From assembly GCF_001971785.1 (NCBI RefSeq), contig NZ_CP019389.1, positions 2,181,001 through 2,245,000 on the forward strand: a DNA stretch of 64,000 nucleotides. The letters run 5' to 3'. Origin of the DNA: Seonamhaeicola sp. S2-3 (lineage in GTDB: Bacteria; Bacteroidota; Bacteroidia; Flavobacteriales; Flavobacteriaceae). The notes under the pieces were generated by a model. It saw only the letters and a program-made list of their open reading frames with translations, did not search any database and was not told where the DNA came from. The translations under genes were made by a program, and so were the position numbers. Below are positions 27,958 to 39,100 of this stretch, piece by piece. The first letter of the stretch is position 1. Each line of letters begins with the position of its first letter.

Positions 27958-30900
27958 ATGAAGAAAAAATTATTATTCTTTTTAGTTTTTGTGTTTTTGT
28001 TGTCTACAAACATAATAAAAGCGCAAAATGGTATTGTAAATGGAACAGTACTAGATCCTAATGGAGTGCCACTTCCAGGGGTTAATATAATGGTAAAAGG
28101 TACTAGTAACGGTACTTCGACTGATTTTGATGGTAACTATTCTATAGATGTTAGTCCTACAGCAACCTTGGTATTTACCTTTGTTGGTTATGTGACAAAA
28201 GAGGAGGTTGTTAATTCTCGAACAGTAATTAATGTAACATTGCAAGAAAGCCTAGAGGCTTTAGATGAAGTTGTAGTAACAGCTCTTGGTATTAAAAAAG
28301 AGAAGAAAGCTCTGGCTTATGCGGTTCAAGAGGTGGATTCTGAAACTATTACAGCTGCTGCAAACCCAAGCGCTACATCTGCTTTGCAAGGTAAAGCTGC
28401 GGGGGTTAATATTACCAATTCTGGAGGTATTACAGGTAAGCCAAGAATAGATATTCGCGGAGCAAGTTCCTTAAGCGGAAATGATCAACTACTATGGGTA
28501 ATAGATGGAGTACCCTTTTCTACACAAGACTTTACATCAGATGCAGAAGATTTATTTGGTGGTAACTCTAACGGTGGAGGATTTTTGGATATTAACCCAG
28601 ATGACATAGAAACCATTTCAGTTTTAAAAGGAGGTCCCGCAGCTGCATTGTACGGTGCGCGTGGTGGTAATGGAGTCGTGCTGATAACAACTAAAAGCGG
28701 TAAACGTTCTCAAGGTTTAGGTATATCATACACAGGCTCTACTACATTTTCTGAAGCTAGCTTTTTTCTGGATACCCAAAGGGAGTATGGCCAAGGTATT
28801 GATGGTGTTTACGATCCTAGCTCAAGGGTGTCTTGGGGACCTCGGTTTGATGGTGTAGAAAGAGAGGCTTGGACGGGTGAGTTATTGCCTTATCAATCTG
28901 AATCTAATTTATTAGAAGATTTTACAAGAACAGGCGTAAGCACAAGACACGCCATAACTTTTACTAAAGGAAGCGAGGACGGAAACTTTAAGGTTTTGGT
29001 AAGTAAAGATGATACACAAGGTATTTATGAAGGACAAGCTTTAGAGCGTTTAAATTTTGATTTTAAAGCTAATTACGATATAAATCCTTGGTTAAATGTT
29101 GACGCAAAAGTGTCTTACATTAATACGCAAGGATTTCAAAGACCAACCATTGGTAGATATAGTTTTGTGTCGTTTTTTAACACAATGCCGGCTAATATAA
29201 GAACTCAAGATTTGTCTCCTGGTTTTGTTATTGAAGATAACAAGACAAAAGAAATATTATTTGGACCGAGTGCAGTTTTAACAGAAAACGCTAATGCCAA
29301 TAACAGAAACCCGTACTTTTTACAAAACCAAAATTTTAACAGAGATCAACGTAATAGATCATTTGGTTATTTAGCCACAAATGTTAAGTTTTCAGAGGCA
29401 CTGAGATTAAAAGTTAAATATGGTTTAGATATTTATCGCTACGAGCAAGTGTTTGGTGCGCGCTTTGAAGATCAAATATTTTTTAATAATACACCGTCTA
29501 TTAATACTTCAGAATCATTTTTTAAAGAAGAGAATGCCGAGTTTTTATTGAGTTATAACAAAGATTTAAACGAAGACTTTAATTTAGGAATTAGTGTTGG
29601 TGGTAATCAAATGCGAAGGGGTATCGAGTCTCTAAATGCATCATCTGGTAAGTTGGATTTTGAAAGTACATTGTTCTTAAATGCAGGTTCCAATATACAA
29701 GCTAATGAGCAATTTATTGATGAGGAAATTCACTCCTTATACGGTTTTGCAGATGTATCTTATAAAGATTATTTGTTTTTGAACGCTACGGTAAGGAACG
29801 ATTGGTCTTCTACTTTACCCATAGCAAACAACTCTTTTTTATATTCATCAGTGGGGTTAAGTGCATTAATTTCAGAAATGGTTGAGATGCCAGACTGGAT
29901 GAATTATTTAAAAGTAAGAGGTACTTGGGCAGAAGTAGGTAAAGCCTCTGAACCTCAAGAGACAAAACCAACATTTAATGTCTTTAATAGTAATTTCAAT
30001 ATATTGCAAACAAACACACCACCCACAGGGGTAGATCCTTTTTTGCAACCAGAAATTTCAACCACCACAGAACTTGGTGTAGAGTTTAGGTTGTTCAATA
30101 ATCGTTTAAATTTTGATATTGCTTTGTATGATGAGCGCACTAGAAATCAAATCGCTTCGATACTTCCAAATTCAACAAGTCTTTATTCAGGTTTACTTAC
30201 TAATGTAGGTGAGATTTCTAATAAGGGTATTGAGGTGTATACAACTGTAATACCTGTTAAAACTGAAGATTTTAATCTAGGCCTAACTCTTAATTTTGCA
30301 ACTAATAAAGGTGTAATAGAGGAGTTGCCCGATTTTGGAGCTGATTTTTTCACATACTTTAAAAGTAATACTATCATAGAAGAAGTACGTGGTTATGTTG
30401 GTGAGCGTTATGGTGATATTTATGGATTTAAATACCAAAGAGATGCTGACGGAAATCTTATAGTAGGAGCAGATGGTTTACCGGCAAATACTACTGAAAA
30501 AGAGAAAATTGGTAATATTCAAGCAGATTTTACAGGTTCAATTGGTATTAATGCAGCTTACAAAGGAGTTTCCTTAAACGCCTTATTTACTATGCAACAA
30601 GGCGGTGATATATACTCGTTAACTGAAGCGGCTGCTACAAGTACAGGTAACTCATTAAGAACCTTGTCTTTAGGAAGAGAGCCTTTTTTTACACCTAATG
30701 GTATTCTAGCTGATGGTAGCTCAAACACTACAATAGTTAGTCCTCAATCTTATTGGCAAACCGTATCTGGTATATCCGAAGAATTTATATATGACGCTTC
30801 GTTCATGAAATTAGGAGAATTATCTCTTGGGTATTCTTTCCCTAAATCTATAATTGAGTCTTTAGGTAAAGGAGTAATTAATAGTGTTAAACTATCTTTA

Positions 30901-31053
30901 ATAGGAAGGAATCTGTTTTACCTATATAGAAATACACCGGGCACAGTACCTGATGCAAGTTCGTTTAACTCATCAGTTGGAGGTCAAGCTTTTGACTTTT
31001 CTCCTGTGCCAGTAGAAAGAACCTATGGCTTTTCTTTGAATGTTAAATTTTAA
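27958..31053 (+). CDS. SusC-family TonB-dependent outer-membrane transporter
   Basis: This 1031-residue protein has a signal peptide ending IIKAQ and a carboxypeptidase-regulatory-like domain (NGIVNGTVLDPNGVPLPGV to about residue 95). A TonB box-like DEVVVTALG lies around residues 102-110, followed by a plug domain (IDGVPFSTQDF, GGPAAALYGARGGNGVV) and a long beta-barrel ending in phenylalanine, as expected for an outer-membrane protein. It imports oligosaccharides across the outer membrane with TonB energy. Together with SusD and the LamG lipoprotein downstream it forms the capture complex; the cargo is most likely N-glycan oligosaccharides freed by PNGase F and trimmed at the surface. Confidence 0.96.
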   Translation: MKKKLLFFLVFVFLLSTNIIKAQNGIVNGTVLDPNGVPLPGVNIMVKGTSNGTSTDFDGNYSIDVSPTATLVFTFVGYVTKEEVVNSRTVINVTLQESLEALDEVVVTALGIKKEKKALAYAVQEVDSETITAAANPSATSALQGKAAGVNITNSGGITGKPRIDIRGASSLSGNDQLLWVIDGVPFSTQDFTSDAEDLFGGNSNGGGFLDINPDDIETISVLKGGPAAALYGARGGNGVVLITTKSGKRSQGLGISYTGSTTFSEASFFLDTQREYGQGIDGVYDPSSRVSWGPRFDGVEREAWTGELLPYQSESNLLEDFTRTGVSTRHAITFTKGSEDGNFKVLVSKDDTQGIYEGQALERLNFDFKANYDINPWLNVDAKVSYINTQGFQRPTIGRYSFVSFFNTMPANIRTQDLSPGFVIEDNKTKEILFGPSAVLTENANANNRNPYFLQNQNFNRDQRNRSFGYLATNVKFSEALRLKVKYGLDIYRYEQVFGARFEDQIFFNNTPSINTSESFFKEENAEFLLSYNKDLNEDFNLGISVGGNQMRRGIESLNASSGKLDFESTLFLNAGSNIQANEQFIDEEIHSLYGFADVSYKDYLFLNATVRNDWSSTLPIANNSFLYSSVGLSALISEMVEMPDWMNYLKVRGTWAEVGKASEPQETKPTFNVFNSNFNILQTNTPPTGVDPFLQPEISTTTELGVEFRLFNNRLNFDIALYDERTRNQIASILPNSTSLYSGLLTNVGEISNKGIEVYTTVIPVKTEDFNLGLTLNFATNKGVIEELPDFGADFFTYFKSNTIIEEVRGYVGERYGDIYGFKYQRDADGNLIVGADGLPANTTEKEKIGNIQADFTGSIGINAAYKGVSLNALFTMQQGGDIYSLTEAAATSTGNSLRTLSLGREPFFTPNGILADGSSNTTIVSPQSYWQTVSGISEEFIYDASFMKLGELSLGYSFPKSIIESLGKGVINSVKLSLIGRNLFYLYRNTPGTVPDASSFNSSVGGQAFDFSPVPVERTYGFSLNVKF

Positions 31054-31063
31054 AAAAAGAATT

Positions 31064-32593
31064 ATGAAAAAAATATTAATGCTATTAACTGGCGTGTTTT
31101 TTATAGCAGTCAGTTGTACAGAGAATTTTGAGGAAATTAACACGAATCCCAACGCGGTTACTGCCCCTCAACCAGAACTATTATTTAACAGAATTGTTAC
31201 TACGCCAGTTTTTGATTATCAACGTAACGTAAATTTATATGCAGATTTTTATGCACAATACTGGGCTAATACGGTATCTGGTTTTGAGTCTGGTAGGTAC
31301 GAGTATGTAGATGGATGGGCTTTTACGGGATGGAATGCATTTTTTGTAGATGGTTTGGCTAACATCAAATCACTTCAAAGCATATATGGTGATGATCCAT
31401 TTTATAACAATTTAATGCAAGTTTTAGAAATTTGGGAAGTTTCAGAATGGGCCAGAATGTTAGCCTACTATGGTGATTTACCATACTTCGACATTGGCTT
31501 TGGGTCAAAAGTGCCTTACAACACTGAACGTGATATTTATTACGATTTGTTTGATAGATTAAATAATGCAGTAAATGCTATAGATGCTAGTGATACAAAC
31601 CAGTATATAATGCCAAGTGCTAGTGATTTAATATATGGTTGGGATTTAGATAAGTGGAAACGTTTTGGAAATTCTATGCGATTACGATTAGCTATGAGAA
31701 TTTCTAATGTAGATCCAGGGAAAGCACAAACTGAAGCAGTAGCTGCTATTAATGGTGGAGTAATGCAAAGTAATGATGATGTAGCACATATACCAGCTTG
31801 GGTAAATGGCTTTTATGATTATTTACGTAATATGGCTATTTTATGGGATAATATTAGGTGTTCTAAAACATTTATTGATTTGATGTACTCTCAAACATCT
31901 ATGGAAGATCCTAGGGCAAGAATTTGGTTTGGTTACAAAGAAAGCTCACCAATGTTTGGCAGTGAACGTCTTGAAGGTGTTGAAAATGGATATAATATCT
32001 TACCTGCAGATGCTAATGATTTTGCAACAATGAATGAGAATACCACATATATTGGTTTTACAGGAAACGATGCTGAAATAGATCATTATCAACCCGTAAT
32101 GCTATATGCTGAAGTGGTATTTTTAAAAGCTGAAGCCGCATTAAGAGGGTGGATAGGAGAAGACCCTACAACTTTAATGCAAGAAGGAGTGAGAGCCTCT
32201 ATGGAGTTTGTAGGTGTAGATCCTGCTGCGGCAACTGCATACATAAATGAAGTGCCAGTATTGTCTGGTTCAAATGAAGAACAATTAAAGCAACTGATAA
32301 CCCAGAAATACATAGCTAACTTCCCTAATGGAAGAGAAGCTTGGGTAGATTTTAGACGTACAGATTACCCAGATCTTACTTTACCTATAGATGGTGTAAG
32401 TAGTGCTTCTACAGTAGCACAAGGAACTTATGTGAAACGTATTAGATATCCAGATAATGCATTTAACACAGAATCAGATATGTTACCACCAGACCAAAAT
32501 ACAATTGATACAAACCGTATGGATAACAAGTTATGGTGGGATGTTGCAGACACAAAAACAAAATCTAATGGTTTGATGAATAGTAATTTTTAA
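31064..32593 (+). CDS. SusD/RagB-family glycan-binding lipoprotein
   Basis: This protein is about 509 residues long when started at the ATG at 31064. An upstream in-frame start at 31040 lies inside susC and would spoil the signal. The lipoprotein signal ends FFIAVSC. The typical N-terminal TENFEEINTNPNAV and the helical (TPR-like) body with ADFYAQYWANT and LAYYGDLPYFDIG match the SusD_2-like group. SusD lids the SusC channel and binds the glycan at the cell surface. The gene is 10 bp from susC and 12 bp from the next gene. Confidence 0.95.
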   Translation: MKKILMLLTGVFFIAVSCTENFEEINTNPNAVTAPQPELLFNRIVTTPVFDYQRNVNLYADFYAQYWANTVSGFESGRYEYVDGWAFTGWNAFFVDGLANIKSLQSIYGDDPFYNNLMQVLEIWEVSEWARMLAYYGDLPYFDIGFGSKVPYNTERDIYYDLFDRLNNAVNAIDASDTNQYIMPSASDLIYGWDLDKWKRFGNSMRLRLAMRISNVDPGKAQTEAVAAINGGVMQSNDDVAHIPAWVNGFYDYLRNMAILWDNIRCSKTFIDLMYSQTSMEDPRARIWFGYKESSPMFGSERLEGVENGYNILPADANDFATMNENTTYIGFTGNDAEIDHYQPVMLYAEVVFLKAEAALRGWIGEDPTTLMQEGVRASMEFVGVDPAAATAYINEVPVLSGSNEEQLKQLITQKYIANFPNGREAWVDFRRTDYPDLTLPIDGVSSASTVAQGTYVKRIRYPDNAFNTESDMLPPDQNTIDTNRMDNKLWWDVADTKTKSNGLMNSNF

Positions 32594-32605
32594 CAAAAAA
32601 ATAAG

Positions 32606-34453
32606 ATGAAGATATTAAACAATTTAAAAAAAGTAGCATTTGCATTACCGCTGGTAGTACTGTTCTTTACGGTATCCTGTGATAATGACGATGATTCAAC
32701 TACACAGAATTTTAATATTGCTCAGCTAGAAGAGAGAATAGCTGAGGCTGAAGACTTAATAGCCACAAGTGTTGAAGGTATTAATGCAGGAGATTATCAA
32801 CCAGGCTCTAAAAAGGCACTTCAAGATGTAGTTAACTGGATTTATAAGAGAATAGAAAGTTCGGAATCTCAAGCAGATATTGATGATGCTGTTATTAAAC
32901 TAAATGCGGCTATAGATAAGTTTTTGGTTAGTGTAGTATCTGAAGCTTTTCCTTGGGTAAAACAATCTGCTGGGGCTGGGATACAAATCTCTGATAATAT
33001 TAAACCAATATTATTGGGACCCTCTACAATAGAGTTACAAGTATATGTTGTTGATTTAAACCAAGCAGGGTATTCAAACAATCTTTTTTCAATGGAAAGT
33101 GAACCATCAAATGGTAATACAGTTCGTTATTTTGGAAATGGACTTATTGAAATCGTTACTGGCACAGGGGCTGGTTGGCCCGTAACATCTGCTCCTGAAG
33201 AAACATTGAAAAGCGGTCAATGGGTTAATGTAGCCTATACTAATACAGGTTCTGCACAATCGCTCTATATAGAAGGACAGTTGGTTGCTACACACAATGA
33301 AACCATAGGAGCATCTGATGGTCCTTTTATAATAGGTAATGGACCAACATGGACCGACCGCGTGTGTAATGCCTTATTTAGAGAATTTAAAGTTTGGGAT
33401 TCGGCATTGGATCAATCAACAATACAAGCAAATATTGGTACTTCTGTAGAAGGAACAGAAGCGGGTTTATCATGTTATTTTCCATTTGGGTCTAATTTAG
33501 GAGATAGTTTCTCAGATGTAACAGGCAATTTTAACGCAACAATTAATGGAACTGTAGAATGGGTTTCAGAACCACCTGTAATAGTTTTAGACTATACAAA
33601 TTTAAATGCTGCTATTCAGGAAATTACCGATTTTAGGGCAACGATTACCGAAGGCGATATGGATGGTGACTATCCTGTAGGAACTTTAGACTATATTGAT
33701 AGTATACTTGCTAATGCGAATGATGTTGTAGCTAATGAAACAAGACAATCTGCTTTAGATGATGCAGCTGATGCAATAGCAAGCGCAATAGATTTAATTA
33801 ATTCAAATTTAGTTGGTTCTGCAGATGGTATTTATATTGATAGAGATGACCCTAGTGCTGTTGGTTTAAGAATTACACCAAATTATACGCCGCAAGGAGA
33901 TTACACAGTAGAGTTTGATCTTAAGCTAAAAACATTACAAATGGGCGGGTCAGGCGAAATATTTGGTAATGGTACTTATGGTTTAAGGGTGTATGGATTT
34001 ACAGAGCCAACAGAAGAAGAAATTCTTGCTTCAGGAGGTTTATGGAACTTCACCGATGTTGGTGGTTGGGGAGGGCCTGAAGCTCCTGCTCTATCAGTAA
34101 AATCACAAGTATGGCAGCACGTTGCTATAGTTCATGATAATACGGCAATGACCACATCTATCTATGTTGATGGTGAAATGGTTGGGCAATCAACAGATAT
34201 TGGTGTACCAAACGTTTCTGGATGGGGTGAAACTTGGCTTGGAAATTCTTGGGGAGCAAAAATGAATGGATCCATTAAAGACTTTAGGATTTGGGATCAA
34301 GTACGTTCTGTTAATCAGTTTGATGCCGATATCGATGGCTCAGAGCCAAATCTTCAAATGTATTTTCCACTTAACAGAGTTAAAGGTATTCAATTTAGTG
34401 ATGAAACAGGAAACTATAGCGGAGAAATGCGCGGTATAGTTTGGAATAATTAA
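32606..34453 (+). CDS. Surface lipoprotein with FIVAR-like helices and two LamG/concanavalin domains
   Basis: This 615-residue lipoprotein (FFTVSC followed by acidic DNDDDS, a surface-export-like signal) occupies the SusE/SusF position. Residues about 35-110 and 330-400 are alpha-helical repeats resembling FIVAR modules (LEERIAEAEDLI, IQEITDFRATITEGD). Each is followed by a LamG-like jelly-roll: about 120-325 (FREFKVWDSALDQ) and 415-615 (SIKDFRIWDQVRSV). LamG domains usually bind carbohydrate or protein. It is probably the third component of the SusC/D surface complex, with tandem binding domains. No catalytic motif is apparent. A terminator follows. Confidence 0.85.
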   Translation: MKILNNLKKVAFALPLVVLFFTVSCDNDDDSTTQNFNIAQLEERIAEAEDLIATSVEGINAGDYQPGSKKALQDVVNWIYKRIESSESQADIDDAVIKLNAAIDKFLVSVVSEAFPWVKQSAGAGIQISDNIKPILLGPSTIELQVYVVDLNQAGYSNNLFSMESEPSNGNTVRYFGNGLIEIVTGTGAGWPVTSAPEETLKSGQWVNVAYTNTGSAQSLYIEGQLVATHNETIGASDGPFIIGNGPTWTDRVCNALFREFKVWDSALDQSTIQANIGTSVEGTEAGLSCYFPFGSNLGDSFSDVTGNFNATINGTVEWVSEPPVIVLDYTNLNAAIQEITDFRATITEGDMDGDYPVGTLDYIDSILANANDVVANETRQSALDDAADAIASAIDLINSNLVGSADGIYIDRDDPSAVGLRITPNYTPQGDYTVEFDLKLKTLQMGGSGEIFGNGTYGLRVYGFTEPTEEEILASGGLWNFTDVGGWGGPEAPALSVKSQVWQHVAIVHDNTAMTTSIYVDGEMVGQSTDIGVPNVSGWGETWLGNSWGAKMNGSIKDFRIWDQVRSVNQFDADIDGSEPNLQMYFPLNRVKGIQFSDETGNYSGEMRGIVWNN

Positions 34454-34490
34454 AACATATTTCGTTTTAATTAGTTTGGTTTTTGTAAAA

Positions 34491-34520
34491 AGAAGTACCT
34501 TGTATAAGGTGCTTCTTTTT
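34491..34520 (+). terminator. Rho-independent terminator after susC-susD-LamG
   Basis: AGAAGTACCTT (34491-34501) pairs with AAGGTGCTTCT (34506-34516) around a GTAT loop with one G-T wobble, and is followed by TTTTCTTTT. It closes the three-gene operon. Confidence 0.85.
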
Positions 34521-34686
34521 CTTTTATATGGAATGTGATAAAGGTTTTTATATTCAAACTACAAATGAATTTTACATGCTAATAGTAATATAATTTATTA
34601 TTTGGTTCAAAAGATTAAATATAAATTTACTGTTAGTATTACTTATTCTATTAAGAAACGCCTATTTATGTAATATTTAATAAAAA

Positions 34687-35793
34687 ATGATAAAGAAGAA
34701 TAAAGTCATTAATACAGAATTATTAAAAAGAGCATTAAAAATTTCAGTTTATTTACAGTTTATATTAGTATTTAGTTTTTGTTGTAGTGGCAATACTGCA
34801 GATGGTACAAATACCTCTGAGAAACCTAAGAATCCTCTACAAGATTTCAAAACCTTAAATTATAAAACGTTTAGTAAAACCAGAATAGCATTTGGAGCAG
34901 GTCTTAGCCAAAGTAAAATAGCAACTTTTACTTTAAATGAAGATAATACTAATGTTAAGGCTGTGAAAATGTTTATACAGTTAGATTGCCCCAATGCAGG
35001 GTGCAATATTTGGGATGTTTATGCCAATATCAGTGTCAAGGATAAAAAAACTAAAAAGTGGTTTGAGTTGGGGAGATACATTACACCTTATGGAGTAGAC
35101 ACCTCACAATTAACACGAGGTATTGAAATAGATGTTACCGATTTTAAATCTCTTCTAGAAGGTCAAGTAGAACTTCGTGCATTTATAGAGACTTGGGGAG
35201 ATGACGGTTGGAATTTATCGGTTGATTTTGATTTTGAAGAAGGCATTCCAGATTTTCCCTATTACGCCGTCTCAGAAGTTCTTGCTTATAACAGTTCTTC
35301 TTTAGGAGGAGTTCCATACGGTAGTAGTTCCGCAGGCTTTGATTTATCCAAAACAATTACTGTTCCTAGTAATGCATTTAGTACACATTTAAGAACTATA
35401 ATAAGTGGTTGGGGACATGCAACTCCAGCCGATAGCGATGGTAGAGGTTGTGCTGAGTGGTGTTTTAGAACGCATCAAATTAAAATTGATAATGAAACTA
35501 AGTTTACGCACGAGCTTAAACCAATAGGGTGTGGTAGTAATAAAATAAACTCGCAACGAGGTAATTGGGCATCAGATAGAGCCGGTTGGTGCCCAGGAAT
35601 GGCAGTGCCAGTTAGGATTGATGAGTTTGATAAATCAAATTCTAATGTAACATTTAATTTTGAATACGATTTTGAAGATTGGGTGTCTGATGGGGGTACG
35701 CAATCTGGACAAACAGGAGCTTTCTATGCCATTTCTACCTATGTTGTGGTAAAAAGTAAAACTCCAATTGATGCTCCTGTAATTACCAATTAA
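34687..35793 (+). CDS. Peptide-N4-(N-acetyl-beta-glucosaminyl)asparagine amidase F (PNGase F)
   Basis: This 368-residue exported protein has a long N-terminal signal with SFCCSG, probably a lipoprotein. The body aligns along its whole length with PNGase F from Elizabethkingia: IWDVYANISV, GRYITPYGVDT, RGIEIDVTDFKSLL, RTIISGWGHATPAD, GCAEWCFRTHQI, WASDRAGWCPGMAVP and a PIDAPVITN ending. The catalytic acids are in place: Asp110 (WDVYAN), Glu168 (FIETWG) and Glu257 (GCAEW). PNGase F hydrolyses the amide linking N-glycans to asparagine, releasing the whole glycan. The gene has its own transcript and converges with the GH38 gene across a shared terminator. The last 36 codons exist again at 41402-41510. 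Confidence 0.97.
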   Translation: MIKKNKVINTELLKRALKISVYLQFILVFSFCCSGNTADGTNTSEKPKNPLQDFKTLNYKTFSKTRIAFGAGLSQSKIATFTLNEDNTNVKAVKMFIQLDCPNAGCNIWDVYANISVKDKKTKKWFELGRYITPYGVDTSQLTRGIEIDVTDFKSLLEGQVELRAFIETWGDDGWNLSVDFDFEEGIPDFPYYAVSEVLAYNSSSLGGVPYGSSSAGFDLSKTITVPSNAFSTHLRTIISGWGHATPADSDGRGCAEWCFRTHQIKIDNETKFTHELKPIGCGSNKINSQRGNWASDRAGWCPGMAVPVRIDEFDKSNSNVTFNFEYDFEDWVSDGGTQSGQTGAFYAISTYVVVKSKTPIDAPVITN

Positions 35794-36149
35794 TTCGTGA
35801 TAAAAGCTGTTAATAAATAATAAAGCCGGCTATCTTTAAAGTGATGCCGGCTTTCTCTTAAGAAAATATAACTGCTATTAATCAACTTTTAAACTATAGG
35901 TTTCTATGGCATATTTACCAATTTCCAATTGAGGTGAAACTGGTACAGGGTTTTCTTCAATAATGTTGGTATGATGATAAGATTTAATATCAAAATAAGA
36001 GGATACATTCACTGTTTCCGTACTACCCTCTACATTATACATCCTTGTAATAAAATCTTCAGAATCTTCTGCTTTTTTAATAGTAGTTATGATAATATTG
36101 TCCGCATCAATAGAGAAGAAACTTAAATTTTGCGGTAAATAAGGTTTTG
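35685..36149. repeat. Long direct repeat, copy 1 (PNGase F 3' end, terminator, GH38 3' end)
   Basis: These 465 bp recur at 41402-41866 with a constant offset of 5717 bp. By eye I count 5 mismatches (about 99% identity). The repeat covers the last 36 codons of PNGase F, the bidirectional terminator and the last ~90 codons of the GH38 gene. Beyond 36149 the two GH38 genes drop abruptly to much lower identity. Confidence 0.9.
35822..35854. terminator. Bidirectional terminator between PNGase F and GH38
   Basis: AAAGCCGGC (35822-35830) pairs perfectly with GCCGGCTTT (35846-35854) across a 15-nt loop, in the 84-bp gap between convergent genes. A-rich and T-rich flanks on the two sides suit termination in both directions. 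Confidence 0.85.
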
Positions 36150-39100
36150 AAGCGGTAATGGGATTAACTACCACATGAATCGGCTCATTTTTTTGTTTCG
36201 CTATCTTTTGACCTGATACACTACCTGCTTTGGTTGAGGTGAGCACATTATGAAAATCGTGATTTCCACCCTGCGAATATTCGTTACCTTCCCAATGGCA
36301 CGAGGTTCTACTGGCCAATAGCAAATGCTGTAATATATTGCTATCGGTTTTACCTGTTGGGTCTATCCAATCTGCGGCTGCTACTGATGAACTTAGTGTT
36401 ATAGAAACTTCGTTATCGGTTGCCGAAATCCAATCTATAATAGCTCTTGGGTGTACGTCTTTACATAGTGGTGTGTAGCGTTCTCCAGCAGTTTCAATTT
36501 CGTCCTTGCCTACTCTTACAGTACCAAAAGGTACTTCATGGGCTATTTCAGGGTTTTCCATGTTTACTGGGAATGCTGTTCTAAATTCTCTATAAAGTTC
36601 TCCAGACCAATTTCGTAAACTGGTGTTAAAATACACACGTTTTAAGTCGTGGTACAAGGTAATGTCTTGTCTAACTATAGCATGTTTTATTTGTTGTTCC
36701 ACTCTATATTTAGTGTACACAGGACCATTTTCTAAAACTTCCCAATCGGTATTGTGCAAGCTTACTTGGTCATAGTCTACCATAGTAGGTTGCTGTATAT
36801 CTCCAAACTCTCCAGCGCCATTACCAACAGATTGCATGGTGAAAACGTCGCCTGTTTTAAATACGCTATTATCAAACAATTCTTTGTTCAATTCTTTATC
36901 GAAAACTGAAGTCATACCACCTTTTTCAAAATTGATGCGATAATAAGGGTTTTCATAAACACTTTTTGAAACATTGGTATTGTTGGCAAAGGTTGTTTTT
37001 TTGTTTTTAACATAGTAGGTTGCATATCCTATAGATGGAATATTTTTAGCAATAAAAGTAACATCAGCACTTTTTAGACTTCCATCGTCATGATATTTGG
37101 CATTTGTAATTTGTGATGGGATTATTTTTTTGTCTTTATTAACTATGGTGATGCCATTTTTGTAACCTTTTGGAAATTGTAGTGTAGTGGTTACAGGGTC
37201 TGTTCTTTCCCAAGACAAACTATTAAAAAGCACAATAGGTATTCCTATTTTTTCATTTTTTTTAATTTTAGATGCAATGATATTTAAACCTTCATTTAAA
37301 AGGTTTTGCCCCATGGTTCTCGATTTTATCAGATTTTCTTTAAATAGATTATCGGTAACATCGCCATCATGACCGCCCCAGCCGTGGTCTGGATAAATTT
37401 TGGCTTGCCACGCTTCATCAAAAGTTTCAAACGGATAAGGTGTTTTAACAGGGTCTAATTTATTGGCAATGGATAGAAATTTTTCTGCGGCCGGTAGTAA
37501 TTTAGAACCCTCTCTACTAGCAGTAAGAGCATCATGATGCCCTGGCCCATGAATGTATACCCATACATTGGGGCGTTCTCCCATGATGGTATCTACTTTG
37601 GTGGCATGTTGTTCTGCTAGCGGTAGGTATTCATCAACCGTCATAAGTTCCATTTTCGGTAAATTCACTTCAACTTCTTTTCTGTTGCTATCCTTTACTT
37701 TATCGAAGGTATTCCAAGTATCAATATAGTCAGAATAATCAATGGCAGGCAACATGTCTTGGCTGGACAATAGGGGGGTGTGTATTTTGCCATCTTCAAA
37801 ACTGTTTTCCCACCAAAGTATTTGTTCTGCTCCGTATTTCATTTTGCTGTTCATGTCTCTGGTTAGGTATAATAAATCGTTTCCATAATGCCCAGGGGAG
37901 TAAGTAAACACAGAACTACCATCTGGACTCGCCCAATGAAACATTCCCTTTGCATGCCTACTAATAACCATATAATCTACACCTGCTTTTTTTAGTATTT
38001 GCGGATATTGAAGGGTTTTACCAGGTACATCAACATTCCAATATACTTTAGAGTCGTATCCACCAAAGGTCTTTTTTACCCATTTTTTACCTAAATATAA
38101 TTGGCGTACTTGGTCTTCGGCATCATACATGTCTTCGTAAGGGCAGTTGTAAGTGGCTCCAACAGAAACTAATTTTCTATTTAATAATTCTGTAATTTGT
38201 GCCTCAGAACCTGGGTGGCGGTCTATGTATTCACGTAACATTAAACCATCTTCAATGTCAAAACCATAGTCATCGCGTATAAAAGCATCCTTTAAAACGG
38301 GTGCCAATAACAACGTGTCTCTTAAAATAATACAAACCGAAGGTCTATCTACCCAAGCAATATCTTGGTGACTGGAATTCATTATTGAAACTAAACCTTT
38401 ATCGTATTTCTTATCGAAGAAATTATCATAAGTATCAAAGAATTCAGGTTTATAAAGTTTGGCTAAAGAAGCAGTCCAGTAGGGATTGTAATTGGTAATA
38501 TGATGGTATAAAAATGAACCAACAATGTCTGTTTTCATGCCAGAGCCATCGCCTTTTTCAAAAGTTACTGTTATAGTTTCATTGTTATAAATAACCTTAA
38601 AACTATGTTTAGGGGGGCTAATTTCGAAAGACACTTTAGCTAATTCGCCTTGGCTCTTAAAAGTTTTTGGTTTGCTCTTTTTTCCGTCGGAAATTAATTG
38701 AATGGGGTTGCCAGCAAAATGAGCAGGGGCATCTACATACAGTACATTATCTTTCTGCTTGATACTGAAGGCCATTTCTTCTGTAACCGATTTGTTAATA
38801 CGCTCAACAACATCAGTGCCCTTAAAAATCATAAACCAGCAGTTGGAATTTTTTTTGCGTCCTACCACTTTAATTTTAGCACTTTTGCCTTTTATAATTT
38901 TTGGGGTAGGTACCGATAGCCTGAAAGCTCCCAGACCATCGCCATTGGCATCGCGCCTTACCAAAAAGTATTGAGCATTACCATTACCAGGATTTTCGGT
39001 GATAGACAAAGAACCATCTTTGTTAGAATTAAAAGTTAGCAGGTGTTGGTCGTTTACAAAAATGTCGAATGACTCCCTTAAATTAAAATCAATATCGCTT

